A stretch of 64,000 nt of DNA from Candidatus Bathyarchaeota archaeon (lineage in GTDB: Archaea; Thermoproteota; Bathyarchaeia; Bathyarchaeales; Bathycorpusculaceae). The position numbers and the translations under genes were made by a program. The first letter of the stretch is position 1. Every line of letters starts with the position of its first letter. Location: positions 491,164-555,163 of the forward strand of contig JAOZIE010000023.1 of the NCBI GenBank assembly GCA_026014485.1. Direction: 5' to 3'. This document shows positions 19,756 to 30,357 of the stretch, piece after piece. A model generated the notes under the pieces. It saw nothing but the letters and a program-made list of their open reading frames with translations, ran no database searches and was not told the DNA's origin.

Positions 19756-21078
19756 ATGATGCGTACTGTTGAGGTCCTCATAGTAATAGTCATAATCGCA
19801 GGAGCATACTTCATGACTACCACTTTCGCCGTGTTGCCTTGGCCGCGTGAGGTGTCACCGGTGAACCTTAGACGGCTCGCGTTAACAACCCTGCAGACAC
19901 TGGATGCGACCCACGACCTGAGCATAGCCGCATTTAACCCTGAGAATTCCTCTCTTTGGAGCAGTTTCCAAGTTGCCCTATCCGCTACTCTACCCCCCAA
20001 CATACTCTATAACCTGACGGTGTACGATGTAGGTAGCCGAGGTAGCGGGGGGGAGCTTTACACTCCTTTGAAGAGTATTTCAAATTCTGTGGACCTTGGC
20101 ATAACTTCTGATTCCTCTTCCTATCTGGTGGCTTCTTCTAACGTTACCTTCAACGCTGTCCCTGAGAAAATCGGTGAAGACAGTAGCGGCGGGACACTCT
20201 ACATATTGAACTGCAGTGACGCAAACGGCTGGTGGATCACTGGGTACTCCGCGCAAAGTTTGGCACAAGAATTGTACACGTTGTTGTCGCCGTTTTTTGT
20301 GGATACCGTGATGGTTCAAAACACAACCCAGCTTGGACAGCTTTTGGGCAACGTGTCGCTGGAAGGCGAGATAGTGCAAAACGCCGTTGTGATTAACACG
20401 TTCGGAGAAGCCGTGCCCATACCTGCCTCGTACTGTCAAGCCCCGTACTTTTCTGACTCCTACGCGAACTATTCCTATGCGATAGGCCAAAAAGTACGCA
20501 TGTTCAACTGGACGTGGGCAAGCATAGTCGGTTACCCATTTTACTATGTTTCGAACACGGACGTTTTCTCAGGCACCCAAAACGGCTGGGGCATCTACGG
20601 GATGCACCAGACTGGCGAGGCGGGGATAAACGCGTTTCTCCAAGGCATAGACAGCAAACCGTACAGTTACGACCCATCTCAGATCGCCGTGCCTGTGGGC
20701 GCCGTCAATTTGTCTTCGCAAGTGTCTTATTTCTGCAACTACTACGGGGTTTATCCTTCCCCTAATCAGACCTCCACCCGAGCCCTAAAAGACACAACTC
20801 TGAACGATTATCATCTCAACGTTGGCTTACGCATATTCGACAGCGTCACCCAAGAAGGCGTAGTTTACACTCCGGGCGCGGTGTATCAGCATGTCAGCGG
20901 CGGCACAGATGTCACAGGTTCGTTTTTGGCGTTGGGGTTAGCGAGGATACCTGATGTGCGGTTGACGGCTCTTGCGCTGCTCTCGTATTATCAGCCTAGG
21001 CTTTACCGCTCCGTCTACAGCGCCAGTGATACCTCCCGTTTGGTGATTCTGCAATTGGGCTTAGTGGGAGGCATCTAG
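19756..21078 (+). CDS. Pilus-locus surface protein
   Basis: Start corrected to MMRTVEVLIVIVIIAGAYFM; operonic spacing. Confidence 0.7.
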   Translation: MMRTVEVLIVIVIIAGAYFMTTTFAVLPWPREVSPVNLRRLALTTLQTLDATHDLSIAAFNPENSSLWSSFQVALSATLPPNILYNLTVYDVGSRGSGGELYTPLKSISNSVDLGITSDSSSYLVASSNVTFNAVPEKIGEDSSGGTLYILNCSDANGWWITGYSAQSLAQELYTLLSPFFVDTVMVQNTTQLGQLLGNVSLEGEIVQNAVVINTFGEAVPIPASYCQAPYFSDSYANYSYAIGQKVRMFNWTWASIVGYPFYYVSNTDVFSGTQNGWGIYGMHQTGEAGINAFLQGIDSKPYSYDPSQIAVPVGAVNLSSQVSYFCNYYGVYPSPNQTSTRALKDTTLNDYHLNVGLRIFDSVTQEGVVYTPGAVYQHVSGGTDVTGSFLALGLARIPDVRLTALALLSYYQPRLYRSVYSASDTSRLVILQLGLVGGI

Positions 21079-23031
21079 CTGAACTGTAAGGGGCAATTCT
21101 CGATAATCGCGGCTTTGTTCGTAGCGGTGATTCTGATTTCCGCCGTTACCATAACCTTCTCCACCATACGCTATGACATTACGCAAGGTGACCCGCAGAC
21201 ACTAAGTGCCATAGACGAAACTAACTTGGCTTTGAAGCAGGTTTTAGGCTTCACCGTTGGCTACTACGGTTCTGTTCTGCAGGTCACAGGTAACTCCTCC
21301 TATGCCAGAGAACTCGCAGTAACCTACCTAACCAGCGGGCTAGAGAACATTGGAAAAATAAGGCCTGAATGGGGGCCTTCGTTTGATGTGACCGCTCTGG
21401 AGTTAAGCACAAACTGGTTCACGAACGAGAGCTACAGCGAAGGTAACATAACCATTGAATATGATTTGACGGGGCTGGGCATATCTGGCGTTGCTTACGC
21501 TACCTCATGTAGACTGGAAGTGCAGACGTTGGCGTCTCCAGTGTCCGATCAGGCACGGCTAAACGTCTTCAAAGATGACAATGAAACGTTGATGAACCTC
21601 GGGAGCTGCAACTTTAAGTTTTACAAATATGTTTATTCCAACTCAAGCTGGGAACTTATAACGCCGACAATTAAACCGACGATGTTTGCCAACGGCACAT
21701 ATATAGTGGATATTCCTCCCGAGATAGATGCTGACTCATACGTACTAGCTGTGGAAGACACACGGGGTATAGTCACGGTGGCTTCGTCGTTTACCCGTTA
21801 CACCTGCACCGTTAACTGGAGTTCAGGCAACTTTTCTTATCCCAACGAAAACTTGGTTGTTGAACTGCTAGCGAACGGCACTTTGCGGTGGCTGGGACAG
21901 AGCTTAAATTTGGCTTCAGCAGCTAAACCTCTTCCTCCAGTGCCCGTCAAAGCTATACACGTAAACCAGACAGTCAACGGCGTTAACATGGAGGTTCCGT
22001 TCCAGATTGAGGACTGGGCATCTAACTACAGGGTACCGTTGGGTTTAACCAGCGGCTACACGGTTCTAAGCAACAGACAGATGATTGTTTTCTTGGTCAA
22101 CCCCGCGGTCTCGTCGGTGACGGTCTGGTGGGACGGACACGACACCGCAAACCAAACCCCCTATTCAATATACAGCGAATCCACTTCGCCTTTCAAAGAC
22201 GACGACGTAGGCAACGTCAACTACGGCTTTCTGAGTAACGGGCTTTTAGACTTAACCATAGATAACAGCGGCGGCGCGTTCAGCGTTATCTCCAGCGTCA
22301 ATTCTCTGACCAGTAGGGCGGCGTTTATGCGAATCGGCAACGAAGCCAGCGTCTACGGGTCCGCACCCAGCTACGTTATCCACCACGGCGTAGTAAGAGA
22401 CATCGTTCAGGCGGAACCTGAATGGAATGACGGACCCGACGGTTGCCCAAACACTCTGGGGCAGGTGATTATCACGTTGCCCGCTAACGTGACTTATTAC
22501 ACGTATGACGCACGATTGATGCTGCTGAATTCTCAACAAAGCAGACAAATCTTTGACTTCTGTCCCCTCAAGCTATACACAGCTTCTCCCATCAGCCATT
22601 TGCAGACAGAAAACGGCACTGCAACCGTCACCACAAACTCCTCTGTGGGCGTCGCCTCCTTCTACAATTATGCCAGCGGAGGCTGGACAGCGCATCACTG
22701 GAGTCAGTTTTTAGTTGATGCTTTGGGAACAAGGGGCAGCGGAGTTATGTTTACGGATACCGCAAACCAGCTGCTCTACACTTTTGACACGCCTACAAGC
22801 AAAACGGGCGCCGTCAAGGCAGACTACGGCAACAACAAAATTGAGCTTCTTCCCGTAACAAATCAGACCCAGCTTTCAACCTCCATCTTTGATGTGTGTT
22901 GGAGTGGTGCTGTGGCAACGTTTGATGGTGCAGGAACAACCCCGATTTTTAAGATGGCTGAAATAACGCCGACTGGTTTGTGGGTTATGGCAGAGTATCC
23001 GCCGACAATTGCCGTGAGCGCCGACAGTTAG
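21079..23031 (+). CDS. Large pilin-like protein, probable CTG start
   Basis: LNCKGQFSIIAALFVAVILISAVTI restored if translation starts at CTG 21079; GGGAGG at 21066-21071, 7-nt spacer. Confidence 0.7.
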   Translation: MNCKGQFSIIAALFVAVILISAVTITFSTIRYDITQGDPQTLSAIDETNLALKQVLGFTVGYYGSVLQVTGNSSYARELAVTYLTSGLENIGKIRPEWGPSFDVTALELSTNWFTNESYSEGNITIEYDLTGLGISGVAYATSCRLEVQTLASPVSDQARLNVFKDDNETLMNLGSCNFKFYKYVYSNSSWELITPTIKPTMFANGTYIVDIPPEIDADSYVLAVEDTRGIVTVASSFTRYTCTVNWSSGNFSYPNENLVVELLANGTLRWLGQSLNLASAAKPLPPVPVKAIHVNQTVNGVNMEVPFQIEDWASNYRVPLGLTSGYTVLSNRQMIVFLVNPAVSSVTVWWDGHDTANQTPYSIYSESTSPFKDDDVGNVNYGFLSNGLLDLTIDNSGGAFSVISSVNSLTSRAAFMRIGNEASVYGSAPSYVIHHGVVRDIVQAEPEWNDGPDGCPNTLGQVIITLPANVTYYTYDARLMLLNSQQSRQIFDFCPLKLYTASPISHLQTENGTATVTTNSSVGVASFYNYASGGWTAHHWSQFLVDALGTRGSGVMFTDTANQLLYTFDTPTSKTGAVKADYGNNKIELLPVTNQTQLSTSIFDVCWSGAVATFDGAGTTPIFKMAEITPTGLWVMAEYPPTIAVSADS

Positions 23032-23159
23032 GCGGCTTTATTTATCAAACACTTCTCATAAATATTTATTTCAAATTCATATTTTTTCTTCACAGGGAAT
23101 AAATAGTAATTTGTTTATGTGTAAAACAAATAAAAAGGTGAAAGAGTACGACAAACAAA

Positions 23160-23591
23160 ATGTTGAAAATGCTGAAGTCAAGAAAAGGAATCTCGCCAAT
23201 TTTAGCCACACTACTGCTTATCGTCATCGCCGTCGCAGCCATCTCCATAACCTATGCATGGATAATGACCTACACAGAAAGCGCAACCGACAAAGCAGGT
23301 GTCATGCTATACCAAGCAAACGTATTCTACAATTCAACTGATACTAATAATCTATCGATAACAGTTGACATCGGCAACTCAGGAACTTCTGACGATGTGG
23401 TAAACGCAATTTATTTTGGGGCATCTGAATCAAGCATGAGCTCTCAAACAATAACGCCGGCACCAGTATCTGCAGGTGGCGCACCCGTTAGCTTCACATT
23501 TGACTATCCATGGGCTGCTTCGACGACTTACTACTTCAGAGTTGTGCCTTCAATGGGAAACCCCTTGACGTTCCACGTGGACTCACCTTAA
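23160..23591 (+). CDS. Archaeal type IV pilin
   Basis: KSRKGISPILATLLLIVIAVAAISITYAWI. Confidence 0.9.
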   Translation: MLKMLKSRKGISPILATLLLIVIAVAAISITYAWIMTYTESATDKAGVMLYQANVFYNSTDTNNLSITVDIGNSGTSDDVVNAIYFGASESSMSSQTITPAPVSAGGAPVSFTFDYPWAASTTYYFRVVPSMGNPLTFHVDSP

Positions 23592-23674
23592 CCCTACCTT
23601 TTTTCTTTGTTTTTTATTTAACCTGTTTAGGATACGTTTTATTACCGTGACAAGAGATCATATCAGCATCGCGA

Positions 23675-24505
23675 GTGTGCCCTGTCTTGCAGGTTATCTT
23701 TGACGCCGCCAGAGTAGCCGTTACCTTCGCTTTTCTTGTTTACGCTTCTTGGAGCGACTACAAAACCCGCGAGGTAAGCGACAGCGTATGGATATTCTAC
23801 GCCCCCATCGCTTTAGGGTTAACGTTAACCGAGTTCTTGGTTTATGAATCTTCGCAGCTTTGGCTTTTCGGCTTATGCTTCGGCATAACTGTAGGTTTCT
23901 CGTTGCTGTTGTTCTATTCAGGAGGCTTCGGCGGTGCAGACTCTAAAGCTCTGATGTGTATCGCGCTTGCTTTACCCTTCTTTCCTGTATCTCTGGTTAC
24001 GCCTCTTATGTCTGGTGGTTTATCGCCGCTTTCCCAGATGCTGTTTCCAGTAACCATTCTTAACAATACTGTGCTTATTGCTGCAGCAAGTGCTCTTTAT
24101 CTGCTGTTCCGTAACCTTTCCCGAAAAGCGGCAACGGGTGCGCCTCTCTTTGACGGAACCCTCGCGCAAGAATCCCTCGGCAAAAAGATCCTTGTTCTCG
24201 TGACGGGACAAAAGTTTCCCATAGCCACGTTGAAGGCGAAGTGGCACGTTTACCCGATGGAAGACATATCTGCCCAAGAGAACGACGGCGATAGCCCAAA
24301 AAGAAAACTTGTTGTGGTACCCAACGATGAAGGCAGAGACGACATTGTTGCTCGCCTTTCCAAAGCTGCAGAAGAAGGGCAAATCGAATCCAAGGTTTGG
24401 GCTACGCCTGGGCTGCCTATGCTGATTTTCATAACGGTGGGCTTGGCGGTTGCCCTTACTTTTGGGGACATCATTTGGGTTCTGGTCGCTAGCCTCTTTG
24501 GCTAA
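23675..24505 (+). CDS. Prepilin/preflagellin peptidase (A24 family)
   Basis: SWSDYKTREVSD and GGFGGADSKAL (GxGD-type aspartates). Confidence 0.88.
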   Translation: MCPVLQVIFDAARVAVTFAFLVYASWSDYKTREVSDSVWIFYAPIALGLTLTEFLVYESSQLWLFGLCFGITVGFSLLLFYSGGFGGADSKALMCIALALPFFPVSLVTPLMSGGLSPLSQMLFPVTILNNTVLIAAASALYLLFRNLSRKAATGAPLFDGTLAQESLGKKILVLVTGQKFPIATLKAKWHVYPMEDISAQENDGDSPKRKLVVVPNDEGRDDIVARLSKAAEEGQIESKVWATPGLPMLIFITVGLAVALTFGDIIWVLVASLFG

Positions 24506-24590
24506 CAAATTTTCAATGCACCCACAGAAAACTCAGGCCTAACTCGCTGGAGCTGAAAGTTAACTGCACAAAACCCGCTGGAGCATTTTC

Positions 24591-25547
24591 CTATTCGTTT
24601 GTTGATGGTTCTAGCCAGTTGCGGGATTCGGCAAGCGTTTTTCCCGCGAATTTAACTTTTAAACACCCTTCATATGGACACATCTCCACGCACCTCAAGC
24701 AAAGCATACACATTGATGTGTCTATTTTTCCCTCTTTCTTTTCGTAGACCTCTGTAACCTGCACTGTGCAAACACGTTTGCAGATACCGCATTTGGTGCA
24801 TTTTTCGCCATCTTTTTCCAGATGAAGAACCGGCATCCACTTCCCCCCTCTTAGTCTGTTTCCTATGGCGACGGATGCGCCCGTCGGGCAGAAGCGGCAC
24901 CAAAACCGTCTGACAACAAACGCGCTCAAGAGTGTTAAGGCAACAAAGGCTATGACGTTGAAAAGAGCAGAGTTTTCGCTGGAGTAGTGTACAATTTGGT
25001 CAAGGTATGGGTAATTGAGGTTGGAGTTGTAGAGTGTTTTCCAAGGCGCAATAACGGGAACTAATGGACCCAGCAGAATTCTTAGCGGATTAAAGGGACC
25101 TGCAAGGTATTGTATGCTCCACATATTCCACGGACTCAGGTTTAGAAAACCGAACGGTAACACAAAGAAAACCGCTAATAGTACATACCTAAGTCGGTTC
25201 AGGTTGCTGTTTATTCGGTCTGGTAGGTTCAGGTAGCGTTTTTTTAGGGCTTGGCGAAGCAAACTTACCAAATCCATGTAGAAGCCAAAGGGGCATATCC
25301 AGCCGCAGAAGACCCTGCCCACAAAAGGCGTAATCAGCAGCACCGTGGCTAACACTAAACTCAGCCATAAAGAGTACGAAATCAAGTAAAAAATGGCGAA
25401 TTCAGACACTATCTGAACAAAAATCCGAAAGTAGCTTATCTTTCTGGCGCGATTCTTTATCCCCAACTGTATGATTAATATGCCCGCCAGTGACAGCCCT
25501 ACCAGAACAGCAATTTTCAGTAGTTCGCCAGCGAGGATTTCAGACAC
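24591..25547 (-). CDS. 4Fe-4S membrane polyferredoxin (NapH-like)
   Basis: CGWICPFGFYMD, CRFCPTGA, CTKCGICKRVC, CMLCLRCVEMCP. Confidence 0.88.
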   Translation of the reverse strand: MSEILAGELLKIAVLVGLSLAGILIIQLGIKNRARKISYFRIFVQIVSEFAIFYLISYSLWLSLVLATVLLITPFVGRVFCGWICPFGFYMDLVSLLRQALKKRYLNLPDRINSNLNRLRYVLLAVFFVLPFGFLNLSPWNMWSIQYLAGPFNPLRILLGPLVPVIAPWKTLYNSNLNYPYLDQIVHYSSENSALFNVIAFVALTLLSAFVVRRFWCRFCPTGASVAIGNRLRGGKWMPVLHLEKDGEKCTKCGICKRVCTVQVTEVYEKKEGKIDTSMCMLCLRCVEMCPYEGCLKVKFAGKTLAESRNWLEPSTNE

Positions 25548-25699
25548 GTCTTTTTCGCTTTATCATCAGAGTTTGCAACTTAAGGAGCTTGCGCTTCTGA
25601 GACGCTGACGATTTAGTTTGGCATCCTTTTGCAAGTGCCCAAAAGCAGTGGCCTTATAATTTAACAAACTGAAGAAAAAAGGAAGTGAGCGATTTTTTG

Positions 25700-28537
25700 T
25701 TATGGCTGCGTTGACTGTTGTACGGGTGCTATGACTCTGGTGTTGTATTCTTTCAGGTAGCTTATGTGTGCAGCGTCGTATGGGTAGCTTTCAGTTTCCA
25801 GCGGGTAGGGGAAGCCAGTCATGTTGTGGAAGGGCAGCGGGACTACGGTGAATCCTGAATGTTCTGGTCCGAAGCCGTAGTTGGCGTATTCTACTTTGAA
25901 CCAGCATGCGACGAAGAAGAAGTAGTCTCTTTCCATGCCTTCTGCGGGTGCAGTGAGGTTAGCTGTTGAGAACTGTACCTTAACTGCGTCGCCTTTTCGT
26001 CCAATAACAAACATGTTGTCTTCAGTGAGCAACAGTTCGGTCACGTCGCCGTATCTTGTAAAGTTGCCTGATGAGTTAGCATCCATCGGTGATGCTTCTT
26101 GGTAGAGGGTTGCTTCTCCGTCAATTCTTTGAATTGAAGTGTTCTGCTGTACCGTTGTATCTGCACCTACGAAGTCAAAGGTCACGTTCCAGAAGGTGTT
26201 TATCCTTACTGAATAGTCGTTTGTGGGGAACAACCCTGTCATGTCCACGACAAACGTTCTTGCAACACCGTCGGGCGGAAGCGGGAACTGTCTGCTTTCT
26301 GGCACGCGAATCCAGTTGCCGTTTGCATCTTTTACTTCCATGAAGGGTGTAGGTGTAGGTTCAGTTTTATCTGGCACTTGGGTGCTGTAGAACTTGTCCA
26401 TCCAAAGCGTGTAGCTTTCTGCTGGTCCCCAATCAACTATCGACTTCACGACAAGTTTGATTTGCGGAGCATCTGACAGGTCGCCTAAGTCCACTGTTAG
26501 TCTATTCCATGTTTGGTTGTTCCACGCTTCGCTATATTTGCCGTTGAATCCGCTGGTGAATACCCCATCGATTTTCTCAATTTGGCTTAGAGCGTCAACT
26601 TCTCCGCTGGAGGACACCACGTCTCCATTATAGATGTTAATCATCTCGTTGGTGGCGGCAACTGGCGTGATTGAATCTTTGCTTACCGTGTAGATTTTTC
26701 CCATGTTGTCTGGGTTGAGGTATTCTTCGACCATGGTTGAGTAGACATCTTGCTCAACGGGGTGGTCTACAACCAACATGTACGCGGAGTCCATGAAGAA
26801 AATCTCATTCCACTTCTGAATCAGCTTCAAGTCAAAGGCGCCGTCTACTGCCTGTAGTTGGCTGCTGTCTAGTTTGATGTAGTCCCATGGGTTATTACGC
26901 CAGTACTCCAAAGAGCCGTCTGCGTTAACGTATTTTGTGTATCCTAGCCAGCCATGGTTGGAGACATCTGAAACGTAGACGTAGCCTGTGCCGTTCCACA
27001 TGTACATAGATGGGCACGAGGAGCCTCCCGAGTAGACTGCTATAAGTGTTACCGCATTCTGCAGGGACGCGGTCTTCTTTAGGTTTGTGCTTCTGTCTTC
27101 CCAGTGTTCAAAAGTAACTTTGCCTGTGGGGTCAGTTAGAGGCATCGTAACAGTGTATGTTCCTACGGGTAGAAGTGCGGTGTAGGGTGTTGTTTTTGTT
27201 TGTGTGGCGCCGCTTGGCAAGGTCAACGTGAAATCTGCGTCACCCCTAGGCTCTATGTCCACAAAGAGTGTGTGGTAACCATCTTTGACGACTTTGTATG
27301 TGCCTTTGAGCCCATTCAGGTCGACGTTATGGGTACTCATGTCTCCGCCCTTAAGCGCTGGCGCGGTGATTGTATATGCCAAGTTGAGGAAGGTTCCTGG
27401 AGCCAAACGAATGGTTTGGGTTTCAACAACTGTGTTGTCTACTTTGAGTTTTACCTCTAGGCTGTTGACACTTGTCCCTGCGTTTGTTGCTTTCGCTGTT
27501 ACTCTAACGGTTTGTCCTCCCCACACCTCAGGAGGTGAAATGGCCAAGTTGGTTACGTCTATTCGCCCTGGTTCTTGCACGATGAAGTTTCCGGTTAAAT
27601 CATCTATCTTAACCGTGTAGGTGCCCGTGGAGTATTCTGTTATAGTGAACGTGACTGTGCCTGTTTCTCCACCCGATAGCTGCAGCGTCTGGCTGCCTTT
27701 TACTACGTCGTTGGAGAAGCAATCAACTGTGTAGCTGCCTCCGACCTCTCCGACGTTGGTTACTTTAACGGTGACGGTTACTGGTGCTCCTTGTTGAGCA
27801 ACCGCGGGGTCGACTGTGAGGTCTGAAACTTGAAACTCCGCGGGCTTAGGTGGAGGTGCAGATGGGTTGATTTGGAAGGATCCGCTTAGACCAGCGACTT
27901 GGACTTGGTATGTGCCCTCGGTTTGCTCTGAAACTTCAAACAGGACATTTGTGCTTGATTGCCCGTTCACTTGGCCTGTTTTAGTTTGGACTGTTTCATC
28001 GTTGATTGAAAGCGTTAGGGAGTAGCTTACACTTTCCTGGGCGGCGTTAGTGACTTTAACGGTGATTCCTATGGGTTCGTCGATTTGCGCTGTGGTTCGG
28101 TTAATGGCTAAATCAGAAAACTCAAGGGGGTTATTTAGGGTGAAGCTTCCCTGCAAATCACCTATGCCGACTATATGTGTGCCCTCATTTGCTCCAGTAA
28201 TGGTGAATTCAACAACTTTGGTTTCTCCAGCTAAAAGCGTGACCCCCTGAGTTTGGTCCTGCACGCCGTCAAGGAGTAAGTTGATGGGGAAGGTTCCTGT
28301 TTGCTCTCCCGTGTTGGTGACGTTTATTGATGCAGTTATTAGTTCACCGACTAGTGCCGATGAAGGGTTAACTTGAAGAACCGACAGTTGTATCTGCGCT
28401 GGCGAAAGGGGGACAGGTGTGGCTACCGGTTTCGGCAAAGTTTCAACATAGAAATATCCTGACGCTGCAGCGGCAACAACAATTATGTCAATAATTAGGA
28501 TGGCTTGGAGCTTGCTTAATGCTTTTCTGGGGCACAT
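25700..28537 (-). CDS. Surface-anchored protein with CARDB-like repeats and PEGA-like domain
   Basis: 945 aa; repeated N-[VT]-G-x-x-x-G-[ST]-[FY] Ig-like units; N-terminal TM. Confidence 0.75.
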   Translation of the reverse strand: MCPRKALSKLQAILIIDIIVVAAAASGYFYVETLPKPVATPVPLSPAQIQLSVLQVNPSSALVGELITASINVTNTGEQTGTFPINLLLDGVQDQTQGVTLLAGETKVVEFTITGANEGTHIVGIGDLQGSFTLNNPLEFSDLAINRTTAQIDEPIGITVKVTNAAQESVSYSLTLSINDETVQTKTGQVNGQSSTNVLFEVSEQTEGTYQVQVAGLSGSFQINPSAPPPKPAEFQVSDLTVDPAVAQQGAPVTVTVKVTNVGEVGGSYTVDCFSNDVVKGSQTLQLSGGETGTVTFTITEYSTGTYTVKIDDLTGNFIVQEPGRIDVTNLAISPPEVWGGQTVRVTAKATNAGTSVNSLEVKLKVDNTVVETQTIRLAPGTFLNLAYTITAPALKGGDMSTHNVDLNGLKGTYKVVKDGYHTLFVDIEPRGDADFTLTLPSGATQTKTTPYTALLPVGTYTVTMPLTDPTGKVTFEHWEDRSTNLKKTASLQNAVTLIAVYSGGSSCPSMYMWNGTGYVYVSDVSNHGWLGYTKYVNADGSLEYWRNNPWDYIKLDSSQLQAVDGAFDLKLIQKWNEIFFMDSAYMLVVDHPVEQDVYSTMVEEYLNPDNMGKIYTVSKDSITPVAATNEMINIYNGDVVSSSGEVDALSQIEKIDGVFTSGFNGKYSEAWNNQTWNRLTVDLGDLSDAPQIKLVVKSIVDWGPAESYTLWMDKFYSTQVPDKTEPTPTPFMEVKDANGNWIRVPESRQFPLPPDGVARTFVVDMTGLFPTNDYSVRINTFWNVTFDFVGADTTVQQNTSIQRIDGEATLYQEASPMDANSSGNFTRYGDVTELLLTEDNMFVIGRKGDAVKVQFSTANLTAPAEGMERDYFFFVACWFKVEYANYGFGPEHSGFTVVPLPFHNMTGFPYPLETESYPYDAAHISYLKEYNTRVIAPVQQSTQP

Positions 28538-28847
28538 ACTTTTGAATTATCACGTCTACGCTTATATAGCTATTGTGGATTTAACCGATTTGACTGTTTT
28601 ATGACTTGAACCCTCCTTTTGACGCTGTGGTTTTTTGTTTATTTTCTGAACAGTCTTTCGAAGTGCATGCTGTGTCTGGTGGTTAAATTGGATGAGAGTT
28701 CAGGCGGGGCTTGGTTTTTTGTTTGGTTGTCTATTAATGTAGAAATCTTGTGTACAATCGGATAGTTTTATATACTTGTATGTGATACTTGCACAGTAAA
28801 AACTGCTAAACAGTCAACAAACGTCAAAAAATAAAGAGGAATATGAA

Positions 28848-30137
28848 ATGAGTGTAGCAATACCAACTAACTCAGGAGACACAGCATGGTTAATAGTCGC
28901 AACCGCCCTAGTCATGCTGATGACCCCCGCACTGGGCTTCTTCTACGGTGGTCTCGTGCGGAAGAAAAACCTCGTATCCACCATAGTGCAGTGCTTTGTT
29001 ATCTTTGCTGTCATAAGCATAGTCTGGGCGCTTTGGGGCTACAGCCTAGTCTTCGGAACAAGCATCCACGGCATCATAGGATTCGACCCTGGCTTAATTG
29101 CTCTCAGCAACGTCGGCGTAGACAGCGTCACCCCCGCTCTAGCACCTACAATCTCAACTTTGTTGTTCTTTGCGTTTCAGCTGAAGTTTGCTGCTATTAC
29201 GCCTGCTTTGATTATTGGTGCGTGTGCGGAGAGAATCCGCTTCCGCTCCCTCTTAATCTTCATGGTGCTTTGGTCCACGCTTATCTATGTACCCATCGCC
29301 CACTGGGTCTGGAACCCTGACGGCTGGCTGAAAGCCCTCGGCGCCATCGACTTTGCAGGAGGCATCGTCGTCCACGTCTCCGCTGGCTTATCTGCGTTGG
29401 CAGCAGCACTCGTCGTCGGTAGACGAAAAGGCTTTGCAGTACCCTGGAAGCAACACATGAAAGCCATAGACCAGAAGGATTGCGCAACAGAGTTCAAGCC
29501 CACCAACATCCCCTACGTGATTCTTGGCGCGGCGCTGTTGTGGTTCGGCTGGTTCGGATTCAACGCAGGCAGTGCTTTGGCATCCAACAACTTGGCGGTT
29601 TCAGCTCTGGTTACCACAAACTTGGCAGCAGCAGGTGCAGCGGTTAGCTGGATGATAATGGACTGGATAGTCAAGGGAAAGCCCTCAGCGGTAGGCGTAG
29701 CAATCGGTGCAGTTGTCGGCTTAGTTGCCATAACTCCAGCAGCAGGCTTCGTTAACGTGGGTTCCGCTATAATCATAGGCTTGGCAGCAGGTGTAATCAG
29801 CAACTTGGTGGCTAATTGGCGTGCTGGTAGAAGTCGGATTGATGATTCGCTTGATGTGTTCGCGTGCCACGGCGTCGGCGGACTTTGGGGCTCCATCGCC
29901 ACAGGTCTGTTTGCCTCGGCATCAGTGGGCGGCGTCAGCGGCTTGATATTCGGCAACGTGACTCAGTTCCTCGCTCAGCTTGCAGCTGTCGCTGTGGTGG
30001 TGCCGTTTGCTTTCTTCGGCTCCTACGCGCTGCTGAAAGTGATTAACGTGTTCAGCCCCTTGCGTGTAAGCCCTGAGGCTGAAGATGCAGGCTTGGACTT
30101 GAGTGAACACGGCGAAGAAGCCTACCAACTCGAGTAA
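28848..30137 (+). CDS. amt: Ammonium transporter, copy 1
   Basis: Amt/MEP signatures: FFYGGLVRKKN, FAGGIVVHVSAG, DDSLDVFACHGVGG. Confidence 0.95.
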   Translation: MSVAIPTNSGDTAWLIVATALVMLMTPALGFFYGGLVRKKNLVSTIVQCFVIFAVISIVWALWGYSLVFGTSIHGIIGFDPGLIALSNVGVDSVTPALAPTISTLLFFAFQLKFAAITPALIIGACAERIRFRSLLIFMVLWSTLIYVPIAHWVWNPDGWLKALGAIDFAGGIVVHVSAGLSALAAALVVGRRKGFAVPWKQHMKAIDQKDCATEFKPTNIPYVILGAALLWFGWFGFNAGSALASNNLAVSALVTTNLAAAGAAVSWMIMDWIVKGKPSAVGVAIGAVVGLVAITPAAGFVNVGSAIIIGLAAGVISNLVANWRAGRSRIDDSLDVFACHGVGGLWGSIATGLFASASVGGVSGLIFGNVTQFLAQLAAVAVVVPFAFFGSYALLKVINVFSPLRVSPEAEDAGLDLSEHGEEAYQLE

Positions 30138-30144
30138 GCACCCA

Positions 30145-30178
30145 AGAGCGTTTGCTCTCCCCTCTCTTCTTTTTTCTT
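30145..30178 (+). terminator. Hairpin plus T/C-rich tract after amt copy 1
   Basis: AGAGC-GTTT-GCTCT followed by cccctctcttcttttttctt. Confidence 0.6.
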
Positions 30179-30357
30179 GTTTGAATGTTTTTTCGATTTA
30201 GCTGACTTTGTTGTTTGAATGATTGAGTTTTTGTCTTTTTTCTAGTTTTTATTTTGGACGTTTGTCAAACATTCAGTTTTTACGAGGTATAAATGAATAG
30301 TTTATATATCGGTCTATGCATGAATGAATAACCATTCAACGCGGAAGTAACCCCATA

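Noticed and set aside
29513-29956. Minus-strand 147-aa ORF (and 31029..31448) in the amt genes
   Set aside because: Antisense shadow ORFs repeated in both amt copies
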